NCBI GenBank assembly: GCA_035499735.1
Contig: DATJYC010000011.1
Span: forward strand, 1 to 64,000
DNA length: 64,000 nucleotides
Origin: VBDM01 sp035499735
GTDB taxonomy: Bacteria > Pseudomonadota > Gammaproteobacteria > Burkholderiales > SG8-39
Direction: 5' to 3'
The position numbers and the translations under genes are program-made. Shown here in pieces: positions 40,560 through 48,715 of this stretch. The notes under the pieces are model-generated. The model ran no database searches, was not told the DNA's origin, and worked only from the letters and a program-made list of their open reading frames with translations. Within the stretch, counting starts at the first letter, position 1. Each line of letters starts with the position of its first letter.

Positions 40560-41453
40560 TTGGAGTCCACCGAGGCCTACCGCAAGCCGAGCAAGTGGAT
40601 CGCGGCCGCGCTGGGCTTCTTCATCCCGCCCGTCGGGATGCTGTACGTCTCGCGGCCGGGCCGGGCCGCGATCTATTTCGTGCTGCTGGCCGTCGTTGCG
40701 ACGGTCAACGGGCTCGTGCTTCGCGAGCGGCAGTGGCTCCTCGACGCCGTAATCCTGCTCACCGGGATCGTCTGCGCGGTGCAGGCGTACCGCGGCTCCC
40801 GGGACACACGCGTGCTGCGGCGCTCCTGGTACAGCCGCGGGTTCGGCCTGGTTGCGATCGTCGCGGCGTTCGTCGCGGTGGTGGTGGGTGCCCAGGCTTT
40901 TCTTTTCGAGCTGTTTCGCCTCACGTCCGGATCGATGCTGCCGTCGATCGAGCCCGGTGCCCGGCTGATCGTGAAGAAATGGGGCTACGGCAACTACGAA
41001 GCGTACGGAATTCACTTCGCAAGAGCCGCCGTGTCGTCCGACCTAAACCGGGGAGACATCCTGGTCTTCGAGTCTCCGGAGAACCGGGCCGCCAGTGCGA
41101 AACGGATCATCGGGCTTCCGGGCGATACGGTCGCGTATTTCAGCAAGCGGCTCTGGGTCAACGAGCAGGAAGCGTCGCGAGCGCGGATCAGCGGCACCAA
41201 GTATCTCGAGCGGCTCGGCGCGCGCGAGTACCCGGTTCTCTTCGATGCCGAGGCGCACTCTTTCGTTCCTCCCGCAAAGACGTTTCCCCTCGAGGATCGC
41301 TGCACGTTCACCAAGGAGGGCATGTCCTGCCGCGTGCCGGCAGGCCGCTATTTCGTCCTGGGCGACAACCGCGACAACAGCACCGACAGCCGCGCCTTCG
41401 GATTCGTCCCTGCCGGGAATATCGTGGGCAAGGTGCAGTACGTGCTGCCGTGA
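40560..41453 (+). CDS. lepB: Signal peptidase I
   Basis: 297 residues from a TTG at 40560; the frame upstream is a shadow. Unusually, the N-terminal ~100 residues carry about four membrane helices (ALGFFIPPVGMLYVS, AAIYFVLLAVVATVNGLVL, LDAVILLTGIVCAV, FGLVAIVAAFVAVVVGA). The peptidase core has nucleophile Ser125 in LTSGSMLPSIEPG, general-base Lys181 in SAKRIIGLPGD and box E GDNRDNSTDSR. It cleaves secretory signal peptides on the outer face of the inner membrane. It is not beside lepA/rnc, so it is probably a second, specialised copy. It overlaps the next gene by GTGA. Confidence 0.88.
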   Translation: MESTEAYRKPSKWIAAALGFFIPPVGMLYVSRPGRAAIYFVLLAVVATVNGLVLRERQWLLDAVILLTGIVCAVQAYRGSRDTRVLRRSWYSRGFGLVAIVAAFVAVVVGAQAFLFELFRLTSGSMLPSIEPGARLIVKKWGYGNYEAYGIHFARAAVSSDLNRGDILVFESPENRAASAKRIIGLPGDTVAYFSKRLWVNEQEASRARISGTKYLERLGAREYPVLFDAEAHSFVPPAKTFPLEDRCTFTKEGMSCRVPAGRYFVLGDNRDNSTDSRAFGFVPAGNIVGKVQYVLP

Positions 41454-42073
41454 ACATCCTCGTCTTCGGCGCGACCGGTCCCACCGGCCGGCAGCTCATC
41501 AAGCAGGCGCTGACCCGGGGACACAGGGTCACGGCGTTCGCGCGCCGGCCCGAGGCGCTCCTCGACCAGCGCCTGCACGTCGTGACCGGCGACGTCCTGC
41601 GGGACGAAGCGAAGATCGACGAGGCGATGCACGGCCAGGACGCGGTGGTCAGCGCGCTGGGGCGCCGGGCGAGCTTTTCCTCCGATCGCCTGATCTCGCG
41701 CGCCATGAAGTCCATCGCCGCGGCGATGCAGCGCGCCGGCGTCCGCCGGATCGTCCTGATGTCGGCGTTCGGGGTGGGGGAGTCGGCGCGCGACGCGCCC
41801 CTCGTTCCGCGCATCATGTATTGCGTGCTCCTCCGGGACATCTTTGCCGACAAGCTCGCCGCCGAGGAGCAGCTGCGCTCGACCGGCCTCGACTGGATGA
41901 TCGTCTACCCGGTGCTGCTGACCGACGGGCCGCTGACCGGCCGGTACCGCGTCGGAGAGCGGCTCGAGCTGCACGGGCTGCCGAAGATCTCGCGGGCGGA
42001 CGTCGCCCACTTCATGCTGGGGGAGATCGAGAAGCCCGCCTGGGTCCGGAAGGTCGCGGTGATCAGCTATTGA
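41450..42073 (+). CDS. NAD(P)-binding atypical SDR (NmrA-like)
   Basis: 207 residues from GTG at 41450, overlapping the peptidase stop. The Rossmann motif GATGPTGRQLIKQALTRGHRVTAFARRP, then VVTGDVLRDEAKIDEAMHGQDAVVSALG and RIVLMSAFGVGESARDAP place it with the NAD(P)H-binding/NmrA-like atypical SDRs; the C-terminal LDWMIVYPVLLTDGPLTG is typical. These lack the classical YxxxK and act as reductases or regulators. The function here is not clear. Translational coupling to signal peptidase looks incidental. Confidence 0.87.
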   Translation: MNILVFGATGPTGRQLIKQALTRGHRVTAFARRPEALLDQRLHVVTGDVLRDEAKIDEAMHGQDAVVSALGRRASFSSDRLISRAMKSIAAAMQRAGVRRIVLMSAFGVGESARDAPLVPRIMYCVLLRDIFADKLAAEEQLRSTGLDWMIVYPVLLTDGPLTGRYRVGERLELHGLPKISRADVAHFMLGEIEKPAWVRKVAVISY

Positions 42074-42082
42074 GGCTAGGCC

Positions 42083-42105
42083 CTCGGCGACAACCGCGAC
42101 TAGGG
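42083..42105. terminator. Imperfect hairpin between convergent genes
   Basis: GCCCT and AGGGC with an inner GCG/CGC pair can fold around ACAAC between two convergent stops. It could serve as a bidirectional terminator, though no clear T tract follows. 18 bases of it also resemble a stretch of the signal peptidase gene. Confidence 0.3.
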
Positions 42106-44082
42106 CGTCGGCACGATCACGACCTGGGTGCTGCCGGCGAGGAAGAGCGTGCCGCCGTCCGGCGTCATCACCATCCTCATGTCGCTGCCGCTAATGCCCG
42201 GCCCGGGGTCGCTGACCGCGACGGCGGTGGCGCTCTCGGGGTAGATGCCAGCCACGGGTGTTCCGTTCAGATCGAAGGCGTGCACCTTGCCGTCCGAGTC
42301 GTAGGAGTACGCGTGCGTCCCGTCCGCGGAGAGCACCGCCGCGAGGGTGGTGGCGGGCAGCGCGCCTCCCTGGAGCACGAATGCGCCGTCGTACAGCGCC
42401 GTCCCGTTCAGGAGAAGCCGCGAGCCGGTTCGACTGAGGGAGAGAGAGATCGCGTCCTTCCCGACGCTCGTGTCGCTCGCCGTTCCGGTCGAGGCATCGT
42501 AGACCCAAAGATCTTGAAAATCGAGGACGCTGCCCATGACCACGCGCGACCCGTCGGCGCTGGCTGCGCCGTTTGCGCGAAAGAACCCGAACCCCTGGAA
42601 CCCCACGCCTGTCAGGGTGGTGAACCCCGGGTTGCGTATCGAATATCGAAAGGCCGGAGCGAAGCCGCCGTCGTTGTGTGCGGCGGCGACGACGTAGCCG
42701 TCGTTGGTGATGCCGAGTCCTTGAAAGGTCTCCCCGATCGCCCCGGTGCTGGTCACGGTCCCGGAGACGAGCGTCAGCGGATTGACCTGCGTGATCGCCA
42801 TCTCGAACGTCACCGGCAACTCGGACGCAAGCAGGAGCTGCTGGCCATCCGTGGCCAGGGCGAGCGCCGAAAGATTCGGAAGCGCCTTAGTCGTCCCGCC
42901 GTCCCATCCCGTTGTGAATACGTAGCGCACCAGCTCGTTCGCGCCGAGGCCGAGGGAGGGATACTCGATCCCTACAAGTAGCGCTTTTCGTTCGGCGTCG
43001 TACGCGAGGTCGATGACGCGCTTCGCGGTCGCGCTGGGATAGGCGAGCGTGCCCGCTATATAGGCCGGCGGATCTGCCGCCACCAGGGTCGCCAGAGATC
43101 GAATGGAAGGCAGGTTGGTCTGGAGCTGCACCGCGTAGGGGCCCGCGGGAGTCAGGGCGGGGTGGGTCGCGTGGATCTCCGTCGCGCTGATCCGGGTGAA
43201 CGCCGTGGCGCTGTTGCCGCCGAAGGTCACGCCGGAGATCGTCACCTGGTCCAGATTCTCTCCGCGGATGATCACGTCGTTCGACGTGTTCGTCGTTGCG
43301 ACGTACGGCGCGACGTAGTTGACCTGCGAGCGCGCGATCGTCAGCGACACCGGAATCGTGACCGGATCGCCGGAGGTCGGCGTGAGGGTCACCGAGCCCG
43401 TGTAGGTTCCGTTGTTCATCAAGCCGACCTGGGTCTGATCCAGCGGTGCCGTGACCTGAACCGAGCCCGCCGAGCTTCCGCTCGAAGGTGTCGGAGTCAG
43501 CCACGGAAGGTTGCTCGCGACGCTCCAATTCTGGGTCGGGTAGCCGGTGACGTTGAGCTGGCGGGTGAAATCGGCGGGAAGAGGTGTGTTGCCCAGCGAA
43601 TAGCTAAGGGATGCGGCCGAGGAGGCGACGCCGGGAATCGTGTAGGTGACGTTGACGGTCTGCGGCGTGCCGATAAGCGGGCCCGAGCAGTTGACGTCGT
43701 TGAGGCAGGCGGTGACCGTGATGGTGCTCGCATAGGTGCCCGGCCCCAGCGTGCTGGCGGTCGCGGGGAACACGGTCGCCCGGCCGCTGTTCGGGCCGGT
43801 GATCGTGACTCCTGAAATCGAGCCGACCGCGGGTCCCGTCGCCACGACCCGCACGACAAGCGTTCCGCCCGACGCTCCGGTGACCGTCGCGGTCACGATC
43901 TGTCCTGCGGGAGTCGCGCTCGTGCCGGTGGCGCTGAACGTCAGCGCGTTCGTCGAAAGAGCGAGCGTTCCGGTGCTCCCGCCGCCACCACCTCCGCCTC
44001 CTCCTCCGCCACCGCAACTCGCAAGAATGAAGGACAGGCTTCCGGCAAGGATGAAACGGACAAGCGATCTGATTTTTTTCAT
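42100..44082 (-). CDS. Large Ig-like (BACON/IPT-type) surface lipoprotein
   Basis: 660 residues from ATG at 44082 (MKKIRSLVRFI). The signal ends in a lipobox SFILASC, followed directly by about 12 Gly encoded by mixed GGN codons. Repeated beta-sandwich modules come next: one near residues 40-150 (SGRATVFPATASTLGPGTYASTI), a BACON-like one with NWSVASNLPWLTPTPSSG (about 180-270), and an IPT/TIG-like one with VIIRGENLDQVTISGVTFGG. The C-terminal half resembles a beta-propeller/cell-surface stats region (SADGSRVVMGSVLD, VMTPDGGTLFLAGS). Probably surface-exposed or periplasmic; ligand unknown. Confidence 0.75.
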   Translation of the reverse strand: MKKIRSLVRFILAGSLSFILASCGGGGGGGGGGGGSTGTLALSTNALTFSATGTSATPAGQIVTATVTGASGGTLVVRVVATGPAVGSISGVTITGPNSGRATVFPATASTLGPGTYASTITVTACLNDVNCSGPLIGTPQTVNVTYTIPGVASSAASLSYSLGNTPLPADFTRQLNVTGYPTQNWSVASNLPWLTPTPSSGSSAGSVQVTAPLDQTQVGLMNNGTYTGSVTLTPTSGDPVTIPVSLTIARSQVNYVAPYVATTNTSNDVIIRGENLDQVTISGVTFGGNSATAFTRISATEIHATHPALTPAGPYAVQLQTNLPSIRSLATLVAADPPAYIAGTLAYPSATAKRVIDLAYDAERKALLVGIEYPSLGLGANELVRYVFTTGWDGGTTKALPNLSALALATDGQQLLLASELPVTFEMAITQVNPLTLVSGTVTSTGAIGETFQGLGITNDGYVVAAAHNDGGFAPAFRYSIRNPGFTTLTGVGFQGFGFFRANGAASADGSRVVMGSVLDFQDLWVYDASTGTASDTSVGKDAISLSLSRTGSRLLLNGTALYDGAFVLQGGALPATTLAAVLSADGTHAYSYDSDGKVHAFDLNGTPVAGIYPESATAVAVSDPGPGISGSDMRMVMTPDGGTLFLAGSTQVVIVPTP

Positions 44083-44196
44083 GGCTCCCTGAGTCAAGCA
44101 GCTTGTTGAGCCACGAATTCAACACTACCCCAACTGGGCGGGCAAGGGTCACACCGATCTGTAGGGAATTCCTGACAGAGCCGTGGGTGGATACCC

Positions 44197-45123
44197 CTAA
44201 GTTTGTCTGGACCTCCTCTTGACCGGGAACGCGCGTTGCACACGCTCGGCGAGCATCTCGCAGAAGACCTTCGCGTAGGCCGGCAAGGCGCGCCGCTTGT
44301 CCCACATGATTGCCAGCGGCTCCTCGATCGGCTTGCCCCGGTACGTGACGCGCAGGCGCTGCAGACGATAGCGGCCGACCCGCAGCGCCGAAGGAATGAT
44401 GGCGATCCCGTGACCCGCCTCGGCCAGGGCGAGCAGCGCGTGCGGCGAGCGGCATTCCAGGACGTAGTTCGGCGTGAATCCCGCCATGCGGCAAGCCGCA
44501 TCGAAGTGCCTGCGCATGAGGAATTCGGTCGTCGCCTGGAGCAGGGGATGGGGCGCGAGGCGGTCGATCTCGACCCCGCCGTCGGCTCCGAGCCTGAGGC
44601 GCGGAGGGCACGCGGCCAGCATTTCCATGGGCGCGAGCGGAAAGCCCGCGAAGCGCGGGTCGTCCGGCACGATGGCGCTCGCGAGGCCTTGGGTGAGATG
44701 GATCTCCCCCCGCTCGAGCATCGCGAACGATTCGGGGCCGACGACGTCGCTCAAGCGCACCTGCACGTTGGGGTAGCGCTTCGCATAGCGGCGCAGCAGC
44801 TCGGGAAAGACGCCTTCGATGAGGTGCGGCGAGGCGGACACGCGCAGGATCCCGACTTCGCCGCGCCGCAGCACCTGCGCGCGCTCGCCCAGCGCGCGCG
44901 CGGAGTTCAGCAAGCCGCGGCAGTCGCTCAGCAGCTGATCGCCTTCGCCCGTGAGCAGCAGGCGGCGGCCGACGCGGTCGAACAGCCGCACGCCCAGCTC
45001 GTCCTCGAGGTTGGCGATCTGCCGGGAGAGCGCCGGCTGCGCGACATGGAGGCGCGAAGCCGCCCCGGAGACGGTGCCGAGCTCGGCCACGGTCACGAAG
45101 GTACGGATATGGCGCAGGTCCAT
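44197..45123 (-). CDS. LysR-family transcriptional regulator
   Basis: 308 residues from ATG at 45123. An N-terminal winged helix-turn-helix (about 1-60) has RHIRTFVTVAELGTVSGAASRLHVAQPALSRQIANLEDELG, ending with LFDRVGRRLLLTGEGDQLL. The co-inducer-binding domain follows (GILRVSASPHLIEGVFPELLRRY, FPLAPMEMLAA). It is divergent from a Bug-type binding protein, with a T-N11-A palindrome between them, so it likely controls that gene in response to a carboxylate and also itself. Confidence 0.95.
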   Translation of the reverse strand: MDLRHIRTFVTVAELGTVSGAASRLHVAQPALSRQIANLEDELGVRLFDRVGRRLLLTGEGDQLLSDCRGLLNSARALGERAQVLRRGEVGILRVSASPHLIEGVFPELLRRYAKRYPNVQVRLSDVVGPESFAMLERGEIHLTQGLASAIVPDDPRFAGFPLAPMEMLAACPPRLRLGADGGVEIDRLAPHPLLQATTEFLMRRHFDAACRMAGFTPNYVLECRSPHALLALAEAGHGIAIIPSALRVGRYRLQRLRVTYRGKPIEEPLAIMWDKRRALPAYAKVFCEMLAERVQRAFPVKRRSRQT

Positions 45124-45133
45124 TGGGCTCCTG

Positions 45134-45148
45134 ATGCCGATTAGGCAT
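45134..45148. promoter_or_regulatory. LysR-type palindrome between lysR-like and Bug genes
   Basis: ATGCC-N5-GGCAT is a perfect palindrome with the T-N11-A arrangement of LysR recognition sites (T at 45135, A at 45147). It lies 11 bases before the LysR start codon, and a TATATT -10-like hexamer for the rightward gene lies at 45167-45172. Confidence 0.5.
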
Positions 45149-45227
45149 GATCACTCAGAGAAAGTATATATTGGACGCATGAGCGCAGGTCCCAAACAAT
45201 GAGCGCCTCATTCCGAAGGAGACGCTC

Positions 45228-46193
45228 ATGAAACGTTCCGCACTGGCAATACCGGCGTTTGCCCTGGCGCTGCACGCGATCGACGCGGGCGCGCAAACCT
45301 GGCCGACGAAGCCGCTTCTGGCCATCGTGCCGGTCGGCGCGGGAAGCGCCACCGACATCGTGCACCGCGTCGTCCTCGGCCAGGTCTCGGCGCAACTGGG
45401 GCAGCCGATCGTGGTCGAGAACCGCGTCGGCGCCGGCGGCACGATTGGCAGCGCGTTCGTCGCGAAGGCCGAGCCGGACGGCTACACGATCCTCGCGCAC
45501 GGCTCGGCCCACACCATCGCGCCGGCGCTCTACAAGAGCCTGCCCTACGATCCGTCGCACGATTTCATCGCGGTCGCGCCCGTAGGCACCTCGCCGGCCG
45601 TCCTCGTCGTGTCCCCCGCGCGGAGCTGGAACACGGTGGCCGATCTCGTCGCCGCCGCGAAGGCGCGGCCCGGCGCATTGAATTTCTCCTCGGTCGGCGT
45701 GGGCAGCGCGACCCATCTGAGCGCCGAGCGCTTCGTGGCCTGCGCCGGGATCCGGGCAATGCACGTGCCGTTCAAGGGCGGCGCGGAAGCCATGCTGGAG
45801 GTGATGGCCGGGCGCATCGATTTCTTCTTCGGCCCGGTGGCGCTGGTGCTGCCGCACATCCGCGAGGGAAAGCTGCGCGCGCTGGCGGTGAACTCGGCCG
45901 GCCGCTCCGCGGCGCTGCCCGACGTCCCGACGCTCCGCGAAGCCGGAATCAAGGACGCGGACTATCCGATCTGGTTCGGCCTGTTCGTGCCCGCGAGGAC
46001 GCCCTCCGACATCGTCAGCCGGCTCAACCGCGAGACGGAGGAGGCCCTCCGGGCGCCCGCGGTGCGCGACAAGCTCGCGGCGCTCGGAGTCGACCGCATG
46101 GTCATGTCGCCGTCCGAGTTTGCGGCGTACGTCGACAGCGAGATCGCCCTGAACGCCGCGCTTGCCCGCAAGGCCGGCCTCAAGGCTCAATAG
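45228..46193 (+). CDS. Bug/TctC-type tricarboxylate binding protein (3 of 5)
   Basis: 321 residues, ATG at 45228 after AAGGAGA. Signal peptide RSALAIPAFALALHAIDAGAQ, then TWPTKPLLAIVPVGAGSATDIVHRVVLGQV, ENRVGAGGTIGSAFVAKAEPDGYTILAHG, NFSSVGVGSATHLSAERF and HVPFKGGAEAMLEVMAGRIDFFF. The LysR gene is divergent, so this receptor is likely induced by its own ligand. No membrane subunits accompany it. The next gene, a methyltransferase, starts 3 bases downstream. Confidence 0.94.
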   Translation: MKRSALAIPAFALALHAIDAGAQTWPTKPLLAIVPVGAGSATDIVHRVVLGQVSAQLGQPIVVENRVGAGGTIGSAFVAKAEPDGYTILAHGSAHTIAPALYKSLPYDPSHDFIAVAPVGTSPAVLVVSPARSWNTVADLVAAAKARPGALNFSSVGVGSATHLSAERFVACAGIRAMHVPFKGGAEAMLEVMAGRIDFFFGPVALVLPHIREGKLRALAVNSAGRSAALPDVPTLREAGIKDADYPIWFGLFVPARTPSDIVSRLNRETEEALRAPAVRDKLAALGVDRMVMSPSEFAAYVDSEIALNAALARKAGLKAQ

Positions 46194-46196
46194 CGC

Positions 46197-46985
46197 ATGG
46201 CCGGGTACACCTTCGACTTCGACGACAGCGCCGCCTACGAGCGGGCGATGGGGCGATGGAGCCGCGCGGTGGCGCCCGTCTTTCTCCGCTGGCTCGCGCC
46301 GCCCGCGAACGCGCGCTGGCTGGACGTGGGCTGCGGCACCGGCGTCCTCGCCCACACGCTGCTCGAGCTCTGCTCGCCCGCCTCGGTCGCCGGAATCGAT
46401 CCGGCCCCGGCGCAGATCGCGCAGGCGTCGCGCGGTCCGGCGGCGGGCCGGGCGTCGTTCGAGGTGGGGGACGCGTGCGCGCTGCCCTTCACGGACGCCT
46501 CGTTCGACGTCGTCGCTTCCGCGCTGGCCCTGAACTTCGTTCCGGACCGGCCGCGGGCGCTCGCCGAGATGCGGCGGGTCGCTCGTCCGGGCGGCGCGGT
46601 CGCCACCTACCTCTGGGACTTCACGGAAGAGATGTCGCCGAGCGGGCCGCTGCGCCGCGCGATGCGCCGCTTCGGCGTGGAGGTGCCGCCGATTCCCGGC
46701 ACGGCCGAGTCGCGCCTGGAGGCGATCCGGACGCTGTTCCACGGGGCCGGGCTCGAGCGGATCGAGACGAGGACCATCGACGTGTGCCTGGCGTACGAGG
46801 ACTTCGAGGACTTCTGGAAGGCGCAGACCCCGGGCTACGCGCCGACGACGAAGGTCATCGCCTCCCTGAGCGAAGGCGATCGCACGCGGCTGAAGCGCTC
46901 CGTCCGCGAGCAGCTGCCCGCGGCGCCCGGGGGCGTGATCGAGTACTTCGCCCGCGCCAACGCGATCAAGGCGCGCGTGCCCTAG
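46197..46985 (+). CDS. SAM-dependent methyltransferase (class I)
   Basis: 262 residues from ATG at 46197. The SAM-binding motif I is WLDVGCGTGVLAHTLLE, with the acidic strand end GIDPAPAQIAQA, then VGDACALPFTDASFDVVASALALNFVPDRPRALAEMRRVARPGG. This is the UbiE/methyltransf_11 type. The C-terminal half (RLEAIRTLFHGAGLERIETRTIDV) is typical of small-molecule methylases. Target unknown. Three bases separate it from the Bug gene, and no other pathway gene is adjacent. Confidence 0.9.
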   Translation: MAGYTFDFDDSAAYERAMGRWSRAVAPVFLRWLAPPANARWLDVGCGTGVLAHTLLELCSPASVAGIDPAPAQIAQASRGPAAGRASFEVGDACALPFTDASFDVVASALALNFVPDRPRALAEMRRVARPGGAVATYLWDFTEEMSPSGPLRRAMRRFGVEVPPIPGTAESRLEAIRTLFHGAGLERIETRTIDVCLAYEDFEDFWKAQTPGYAPTTKVIASLSEGDRTRLKRSVREQLPAAPGGVIEYFARANAIKARVP

Positions 46986-47022
46986 CCTGGTATGCGCCCG
47001 GTCTTTCTCTTTTCCGCCCGGA

Positions 47023-47052
47023 TTGACAGGCGCGATGCCGCACGGGCAACAT
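47023..47052 (+). promoter_or_regulatory. Candidate sigma-70 promoter for the lactonase-like gene
   Basis: A perfect TTGACA (-35) lies at 47023-47028 and a CAACAT -10-like hexamer at 47047-47052, 18 bases apart. The -10 matches only three of six consensus bases. GGAGGAG precedes the ATG at 47081. Confidence 0.4.
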
Positions 47053-47080
47053 CCGCGTTTCCACTTGGAGGAGACGAACG

Positions 47081-47887
47081 ATGCTCAAGAGACTGCGCCT
47101 GCTCGGCGCGGCGATCGGCGCCTTGTCGACCGCCGCGGCCCTCGCCCAGACGCCGGAAGTCACGCTGACGCGCCTCGACTGCGGCAACGGCTTCAACGAT
47201 TCCCGCCGCTTCACCGACACGTTTGCGTACAGCGACCCGAAGATGCCGTTCACGTTCAGCTGTTACGTGATCCGGCACGGCAGCGACGTCATGGTCTGGG
47301 ACACGGGCTACAAGCCGGGCTCCGTTCCCAACGCGCCCAAGGTCACGCTCGGCGAGCAGCTCGCGCAGCTCAACATCAAGCCCGAGCAGGTGAAATACGT
47401 CGGCATCAGCCATTTCCATGCCGACCACACCAGCCAGCTCGACACGGTGCCGAACGCGACGCTGCTCATCGGCCAGAAGGAATGGGACGCGATCACGGCG
47501 CCGAAGCCCATGGCCGGGGCGAATGTCGCCGGCTTCACGCATTGGACCAGCGGCGGCGGCAAGGTCGAGCCGCAGCTGGCGGACAAGGACGTGTTCGGCG
47601 ACGGCACGGTGGTGATCCTGCGCACCCCGGGCCATACGCCCGGACACCAGTCGCTCCTCGTGCGACTGAAGGAGAAGGGCCCCGTCATCCTGGTCGGCGA
47701 CGCGGCGCACTTCCAGGAGAACTACGACAGCAACGGCGTGCCGGGCTTCAACTACGACCGCGCCGAGACGGTCGCCTCGCTCGAGCGCATCAAGGGCATC
47801 GCCAAGAACCTCAAGGCCACGGTCATCATCCAGCACGACCCGCGCGACATCGGCAAGCTGCCCGCCTTCCCGGCGGCGGCCAGGTAG
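47081..47887 (+). CDS. Exported MBL-fold lactonase-like hydrolase
   Basis: 268 residues from ATG at 47081. A signal peptide (LRLLGAAIGALSTAAALAQ) precedes the MBL fold: TFSCYVIRHGSDVMVWDTGYKPG, metal motif SHFHADHTSQLD, LRTPGHTPGHQSLLVRL and VGDAAHFQENYD, and the final His in IIQHDPRDI. The spacing and WDTGY match N-acyl-homoserine lactonase (AiiA/AttM)-like enzymes. A periplasmic location would differ from classic AiiA. It could open lactones or cleave other esters; quorum quenching is possible but unproven. Confidence 0.87.
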   Translation: MLKRLRLLGAAIGALSTAAALAQTPEVTLTRLDCGNGFNDSRRFTDTFAYSDPKMPFTFSCYVIRHGSDVMVWDTGYKPGSVPNAPKVTLGEQLAQLNIKPEQVKYVGISHFHADHTSQLDTVPNATLLIGQKEWDAITAPKPMAGANVAGFTHWTSGGGKVEPQLADKDVFGDGTVVILRTPGHTPGHQSLLVRLKEKGPVILVGDAAHFQENYDSNGVPGFNYDRAETVASLERIKGIAKNLKATVIIQHDPRDIGKLPAFPAAAR

Positions 47888-47900
47888 CCGGCGCACACGC

Positions 47901-48118
47901 CGCGGGCGGCGGCTGCTTCGCTACCCGCGGCGGGTCCGCGTCGATGCACGCCCGGCGCGGCGCGCTCGATGTCCAGGTGGTCATCGCGGGCTTCGCGAGC
48001 TCCGGATCGTCGAAGGTCCCGACGCGCGCGAAGATCAGGTGCGGCCGCGCGGCCGCCGAGCCGAAAAGCGACGTGGCGCCCGCCGGGCAGAAGCGGCGGT
48101 GCATCCGATTGCCTGCAG
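47901..48118 (-). pseudogene. Truncated duplicate of the GFA-family gene
   Basis: On the minus strand the frame reads MHRRFCPAGATSLFGSAAARPHL, then FARVGTFDDPELAKPAM and KQPPPAA, matching the C-terminal ~70 residues of the intact GFA gene at 48716-49126. The bases align over about 215 positions with 48720-48935, at roughly four in five identity by eye. The CPTCG metal motif has become CPAGA, the stop after QPPPAA is lost, and the N-terminal two thirds are missing. It is therefore a decayed partial copy. Confidence 0.75.
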
Positions 48119-48167
48119 GTCCCGCTGATTCCGGGTACGGCCGATTCGCTAGCCCGAAGCCGCGCGA

Positions 48168-48419
48168 TCAGGCTTTCTTGATCAGACCCACCACGAACAG
48201 TAGAACGACGGCGCCCACGGTCGCCATGACGATCGAGCCGATCAGCCCGCCCGCCGTGATTCCCAGCACGCCGAACAGGAAGCCGCCCACCAGGGCCCCG
48301 ACGATTCCGACGACGATGTTGCCCAGGACGCCGAATCCTTTTCCCTTCATGATGAGTCCGGCGAGCCAGCCGGCGAGCGCGCCGATCGCCAGGAATATGA
48401 TCAAGCTAGTGATGTCCAT
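48168..48419 (-). CDS. GlsB/YeaQ/YmgE-family membrane protein
   Basis: 83 residues from ATG at 48419. Three membrane segments with Gly-rich faces: SLIIFLAIGALAGWLAGLIMKG, FGVLGNIVVGIVGALVGGFLFGVLG and IGSIVMATVGAVVLLFVVGLI. The AGWLAGLIMKGKGFGVLGNIVVGIVGA pattern is diagnostic of transglycosylase-associated/YeaQ proteins, which respond to general stress. It is followed in the same direction by a pseudogene and preceded by a DUF3185 gene 14 bases away. Confidence 0.93.
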   Translation of the reverse strand: MDITSLIIFLAIGALAGWLAGLIMKGKGFGVLGNIVVGIVGALVGGFLFGVLGITAGGLIGSIVMATVGAVVLLFVVGLIKKA

Positions 48420-48433
48420 GATGCTCTCCGGTC

Positions 48434-48637
48434 CTATTTGTTCTTCATGAGAAGGTAGAGGCCGACGACGAAACTGACGGCCCCGCCGATGTAGAGCGTC
48501 ATGACCTTGTTCGTGGCCGATCCCGTGACGGCCTTGGAGACTTGTGAACCGAAACCACCCGCTTCCTGATATCCCCAGAATGCCAGGCCGAGGCCTATGA
48601 CCACCAGCGCGATAGCGACGATTTTCGTTTGACTCAT
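48434..48637 (-). CDS. DUF3185-family small membrane protein
   Basis: 67 residues from ATG at 48637, with GGGGG-rich bases before it. Two helices: IVAIALVVIGLGLAFWGY and MTLYIGGAVSFVVGLYLLM, joined by QEAGGFGSQVSKAVTGSATNK. This double-helix protein with the GSxxSK..TGS loop matches DUF3185, usually found with YeaQ-like genes. A stress-related membrane role is likely. It shares its direction with the YeaQ-like gene 14 bases on. Confidence 0.85.
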   Translation of the reverse strand: MSQTKIVAIALVVIGLGLAFWGYQEAGGFGSQVSKAVTGSATNKVMTLYIGGAVSFVVGLYLLMKNK

Positions 48638-48715
48638 GTTGACCCCCTTTGCCGTTGGACGAAGCGAAATGACGACCCGTAATACGGCTTGTCGCGGCGA
48701 TTCTACGCCTATCCC

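Noticed and set aside
43975..44015. The poly-Gly codon run of the Ig-like lipoprotein as a phase-variable repeat
   Set aside because: The run uses mixed glycine codons rather than a mononucleotide or uniform triplet tract, so slippage is not especially likely.
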